Shown piece by piece: positions 61,045 to 64,000 of a DNA stretch of 64,000 nt (the stretch's first letter is position 1; every line of letters begins with the position of its first letter). This DNA is from Marinobacter sp. (GTDB lineage: Bacteria > Pseudomonadota > Gammaproteobacteria > Pseudomonadales > Oleiphilaceae), in NCBI GenBank assembly GCA_022565395.1, contig JAIUMV010000010.1, forward strand, positions 62,001 through 126,000, written 5' to 3'. The notes beneath the pieces are model-generated. The model was not told the DNA's origin. It searched no databases and saw nothing but the letters and a program-made list of their open reading frames with translations. The position numbers were made by a program, and so were the translations under genes.

Positions 61045-61935
61045 TCAAAGCCCACGCTGCCATTCCTGGCGCAGGGGCACCGCGCCGGGTTGATTGATGG
61101 CAAGGTCCAGCTCCCTTAACAAGCGAGGCTTGTCTTCAGGCAACTGCCCCTTCAGCACCAGGTAGTTGGAGGCGTGATCACTGCGAAACACCGTTGAGGT
61201 CAGTTCAAGATGGGCAATCAGCAGACGTATTTCTTCAAACAACCCCTGCTGCCCCAAAGGCACAAAGCCCTCTCCAAAACCTTCCCGAAAGCGCTGGTCC
61301 CCCATGGGGAAGCTGACCACCAGAGTGGACAGGTAATGGGGCTGGGTGTCATTACACAACCTGGCCGTGTTGAGTGCATGCTGCTCACTTAACAGTTCAC
61401 CACCGAGGCCATTCAGCACCATGACGGAACTGGTCATGCCTGCGGCATGGATTTTCTCCAGCGCTGAACGGGTGGACTCATAGGTTTCACCTTTGTTGAT
61501 TCGGCGTAGCACCTCATCATCACCAGACTCCATACCGACATACATCAATTCAAGCCCCGCCTCCCGCAACGCCGTCAGTTCGGCAACGGTTTTGCGGGCC
61601 AGGTTTCGCGGTAGGCAATAGCTGGAAATACGTTCCAGGTGAGGAAAGGCTTCCCGCAACCACCCCAGCACCTCAAGCAGCCGGTGAGCGGGCAGTACCA
61701 TGGCATCGCCATCTGCGAGAAAGACCCGGCGCACGCCGCCAAGGGACTGGCTGGCACGCTCAATATCCGCCTTTATATCTTCAGTTTTGCGGGCACGGAA
61801 CTTCTTCTGGGGCTGGGTGTACATTTCACAGTAGGTACACTTGTTCCAGGAGCATCCGTTGGTCAGCGGCAAAATCAGGGAACGGGCTTCACTGGGCGGA
61901 CGGAACACCGGTTCGATGTAATCAATAGGAAACAT
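61045..61935 (-). CDS. Radical SAM protein with CX4CX2C cluster
   Basis: 296 residues. The 4Fe-4S-binding cysteines are C28, C33 and C36 in N-G-C-S-W-N-K-C-T-Y-C, a CX4CX2C spacing instead of the usual CX3CX2C. Later motifs M-Y-V-G-M-E-S-G-D and N-G-L-G-G belong to the radical SAM barrel. The product and substrate are unknown. It is followed by the DUF1285 gene and preceded by sixA, all on the minus strand. Confidence 0.83.
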   Translation of the reverse strand: MFPIDYIEPVFRPPSEARSLILPLTNGCSWNKCTYCEMYTQPQKKFRARKTEDIKADIERASQSLGGVRRVFLADGDAMVLPAHRLLEVLGWLREAFPHLERISSYCLPRNLARKTVAELTALREAGLELMYVGMESGDDEVLRRINKGETYESTRSALEKIHAAGMTSSVMVLNGLGGELLSEQHALNTARLCNDTQPHYLSTLVVSFPMGDQRFREGFGEGFVPLGQQGLFEEIRLLIAHLELTSTVFRSDHASNYLVLKGQLPEDKPRLLRELDLAINQPGAVPLRQEWQRGL

Positions 61936-61963
61936 GGTCAGGAAGACTCCTGCGGAGAATAGG

Positions 61964-62413
61964 TTACGGCAGAAACTGGCCTTTCAGATCGGCGCATCCG
62001 GGGCCCGCAATGGGCAGGTCGAGCATAACGGCTTCACTGGTCATGAACGGCAGCCCACGGCGGTGGCCGTCCACCAGCAGGGTGGACAGAGCGCCCACCA
62101 GCGGCATGTGAGACACAATCATCAACCGATCAACCTGGGCGTCCAGTAACAGGTTCAAACAATCGCCCGGGTCATCATCCGGTGTAATGTGATCCTTGAG
62201 CACAACCGGGCAATTAAGCACTTCGGACACGATGGCTGCAGTTTGCCGGGCACGGACCAGGGGGCTGCTCCAGATCAGCTTCGGCCGCCAGGGGGAGGCG
62301 GCAATATCGCGAGCAACCTTGGCGGAGGCCAGTCGTCCACGCTCCGTCAGTTCACGGTCAAAATCGTTGGCATTCATGCCCGCTTCACCGTGACGCATGA
62401 TAATCAGCTGCAT
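61964..62413 (-). CDS. sixA: Phosphohistidine phosphatase SixA
   Basis: 149 residues. The phosphatase motif is M-R-H-G-E-A at the N-terminus, with the second catalytic H in S-H-M-P-L and a supporting R in R-A-R-Q-T. SixA removes phosphate from phosphohistidine in HPt or PTS proteins. It is short, as expected for SixA. It lies 36 bp after gpsA, an arrangement common in gammaproteobacteria. Confidence 0.88.
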   Translation of the reverse strand: MQLIIMRHGEAGMNANDFDRELTERGRLASAKVARDIAASPWRPKLIWSSPLVRARQTAAIVSEVLNCPVVLKDHITPDDDPGDCLNLLLDAQVDRLMIVSHMPLVGALSTLLVDGHRRGLPFMTSEAVMLDLPIAGPGCADLKGQFLP

Positions 62414-62449
62414 ACCACCTCCGCTACCCGGACACCTTTGCCTTAACCA

Positions 62450-63514
62450 TCAGACGACAGTTCGGGGCAAAATGAATTCCACATCGGAATTCTGGACGGA
62501 CATCATCAGACTGCTGATAACCGCCTTGATGGACGAGCTGCCGTAAAGAATCTCATGCAACCCCTTGACCAACGGCATGTAGATTCCGATCTCGTCAGCC
62601 TTTTCCTTGACCAGCAGCAGGGTATAAATCCCCTCCGCCACCTGACCAAGCTCGGCTACCGCGTCTTCCAGCTTAGCCCCCTTGCCCACCGCATAGCCAA
62701 TGCGATAGTTACGGCTTTTTGATGACGTACAGGTTACCACCAAGTCCCCTACACCCGCCAAGCCCAGGAAGGTCATAGGATTGGCTCCCATACTGACCGC
62801 AAAACGGCTCATTTCAGCAAGCCCGCGGGTGATCAGCATGGCTTCCGCGTTCTCGCCCAGATCCAGGGCTGCGCCAAGGCCGGCCACGATGGCGTAGATG
62901 TTTTTCAGTGCACCGGCCAGTTCAACACCGTAGACATCAACATTGGCGTATACCCGGAAATACTCACAGCCCAGCAGTTCCTGCACCGTGCGGCGAACCT
63001 CAGGGTCCTTGGCAGCTATAACCGTTGCGGTGAGATCCCGGTTGGCGATTTCAAGGGCAAGGTTGGGCCCGCTCAGCACGCCAATCTTGCAGCGGGGTAT
63101 TTCCTCCTGCAGGATTTCGCTCATCAGTTTGAAGCCATCGCGCTCAATACCCTTGGTGAGACTCACGACGATCTGACCGGCCTGAAAATATCTGGCATTC
63201 TCCCGAATGACACTACGGAACGCCTTGCTGGGAATGGCGACGAACACCACTTCCGCCTCTTCAAGACATGCAGGCAGGTCGGTGGTAGCGCGGATATCGC
63301 CGCTCAGGCTGATCCCGGGCATGTAACGAGCGTTGGACCGTTTGTTGGTGACTTCACTGGCCTGGGCAGGGTCGCGCATCCAGAAGTGCACCACGTGGCC
63401 GTTCTCGCCCAGCACTTTCGCCATGGCGGTACCGAAACTGCCACCGCCAAGCACCGCAACGTGGCGACCCGTGGCGGGTTTTTGCGGTACATCGGTTGCG
63501 TTGTTTTTTTGCAT
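62450..63514 (-). CDS. gpsA: NAD(P)H-dependent glycerol-3-phosphate dehydrogenase
   Basis: 354 residues. The N-terminal Rossmann motif is L-G-G-G-S-F-G-T-A-M-A (22-32), then V-S-L-T-K-G-I-E and the conserved A-G-A-L-K-N in the catalytic domain. G-L-A-G-V-G-D-L-V-V-T-C also matches GpsA. It reduces dihydroxyacetone phosphate to sn-glycerol-3-phosphate, the start of phospholipid synthesis. The start is M-Q-K-N-N at 63514. Confidence 0.94.
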   Translation of the reverse strand: MQKNNATDVPQKPATGRHVAVLGGGSFGTAMAKVLGENGHVVHFWMRDPAQASEVTNKRSNARYMPGISLSGDIRATTDLPACLEEAEVVFVAIPSKAFRSVIRENARYFQAGQIVVSLTKGIERDGFKLMSEILQEEIPRCKIGVLSGPNLALEIANRDLTATVIAAKDPEVRRTVQELLGCEYFRVYANVDVYGVELAGALKNIYAIVAGLGAALDLGENAEAMLITRGLAEMSRFAVSMGANPMTFLGLAGVGDLVVTCTSSKSRNYRIGYAVGKGAKLEDAVAELGQVAEGIYTLLLVKEKADEIGIYMPLVKGLHEILYGSSSIKAVISSLMMSVQNSDVEFILPRTVV

Positions 63515-63636
63515 AGGAAATCCGTTAGCTGTTGCAGGTCCTGGCGTGATACATAGCGTGTCGTACTAACTGCCGCAATCCCCTGGCGGCCTGCTCTGGA
63601 CGTGCCAGGCAGACGCTACGACTGTGTTACCGGCTA

Positions 63637-64000
63637 TTAGCTCGGATCTTCACACTCGAGGGCTTTGACCAGGTTCTTGAACTCTTCACGGTTGCGGCTG
63701 TTCATACCCATCAGCACGCGATGGGCATCCAGCACCTGGTCCCTTACCTCCTGCTCGCTGGCTCTTAGCACCGGAATTTCTTCCAACTCTTCAATGCGGC
63801 TTGCCGGCTCTTTGACAATGATAAAAATCTTGTCAAAGCCCATGGAGGACACGATACGGGTAACGTCAGGGTTGGTGGAGATCAGTGTGGGAAGAAAATG
63901 GCTCCGCTTTTCCGCGGCCAGGGCTATTTTGGCCAGCAGACCAAGGGTCGTACTGTCGACAATATCTGTCTCGGTGAGGTCAACTACCACGGTTTTGAAG
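63637..64000 (-). CDS. STAS-domain protein, 5' end outside window
   Basis: The frame continues to the window end on the minus strand, and the visible 121 residues begin F-K-T-V-V-V-D-L-T. The D-S-T-T-L-G-L-L motif is the anti-sigma-factor antagonist phosphorylation site with Thr or Ser after Asp. A region with D-K-I-F-I-I-V follows, then an acidic helical C-terminus. It may control a sigma factor or a transporter, as STAS domains do elsewhere. The missing N-terminus prevents a better call. Confidence 0.78.
   Translation of the reverse strand, partial: FKTVVVDLTETDIVDSTTLGLLAKIALAAEKRSHFLPTLISTNPDVTRIVSSMGFDKIFIIVKEPASRIEELEEIPVLRASEQEVRDQVLDAHRVLMGMNSRNREEFKNLVKALECEDPS

Overview
The window is 64 kb of dense, moderately GC-rich bacterial chromosome. 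Its gene set fits a respiring gammaproteobacterium of the Pseudomonadales/Oceanospirillales/Marinobacter type. It carries cydABDC with a CioA-type subunit I, etfBA divergent from an ETF-ubiquinone oxidoreductase gene with a PsrA-like palindrome between them, a DksA paralogue without zinc cysteines, DUF1285 and TIGR02647 proteins, gpsA and sixA, and several c-di-GMP enzymes. I see no phage, transposase, integrase, rRNA or CRISPR. Genus is not decidable from the sequence alone.

Layout. 0-5.4 kb: a partial PilZ-like gene, a phasin-like protein with a C-terminal helix-hairpin-helix, a RES-Xre toxin-antitoxin module with a likely operator, and a YadGH-type ABC exporter. 5.4-16 kb: nitroreductase, 7TMR-DISM diguanylate cyclase, YihG-like acyltransferase, a sirtuin, an unknown two-gene membrane operon, a PAS-PAS-GGDEF-EAL protein, TapT, and a PAS-GGDEF cyclase. 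16-19 kb: a PPK2 kinase, a DUF4139 protein, and a zinc-independent DksA paralogue under a probable Zur box. 19.1-27 kb: seven tightly packed genes running MoxR ATPase, unknown, HEXXH-VWA protein, unknown, acyl-adenylate ligase, PnuC, NadR-like enzyme. 27-34 kb: a GNAT/methyltransferase/FAD-oxidase operon, NfeD-QmcA, an OmpV-like protein, dodecin, GIY-YIG and a solute-binding protein. 34-39 kb: a DUF6351 lipoprotein, a 9-bp tandem repeat, a fatty-acid-hydroxylase-type protein, an aspartic protease and tRNA-Leu(UAA). 40-46 kb: cydABDC. 46-52 kb: a seven-gene operon of three DUF1538 membrane proteins (four repeat units), two PII-like proteins, a CBS protein and a KefB-type antiporter. 52-64 kb: a saccharopine-dehydrogenase-like reductase, small membrane proteins with an ion channel, etfBA/etfD, slyD, a DUF1285 protein, a radical SAM protein, sixA, gpsA and a STAS-domain gene cut by the window end.

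Two clusters are the best candidates for undescribed systems. The first is the DUF1538/PII-like/CBS/KefB operon (45983-51801). Here two small-ligand sensors and a nucleotide-sensor-type CBS protein sit between membrane proteins that share three conserved motifs, which looks like a metabolite-gated transport complex. The second is the MoxR-VWA-HEXXH operon (19157-26990), which joins a chaperone-type ATPase pair to an acyl-adenylating enzyme and an NAD salvage branch. Both calls are inference from gene order and motifs. Start codons were chosen by ribosome-binding site and family length, so several differ from the longest open frame.
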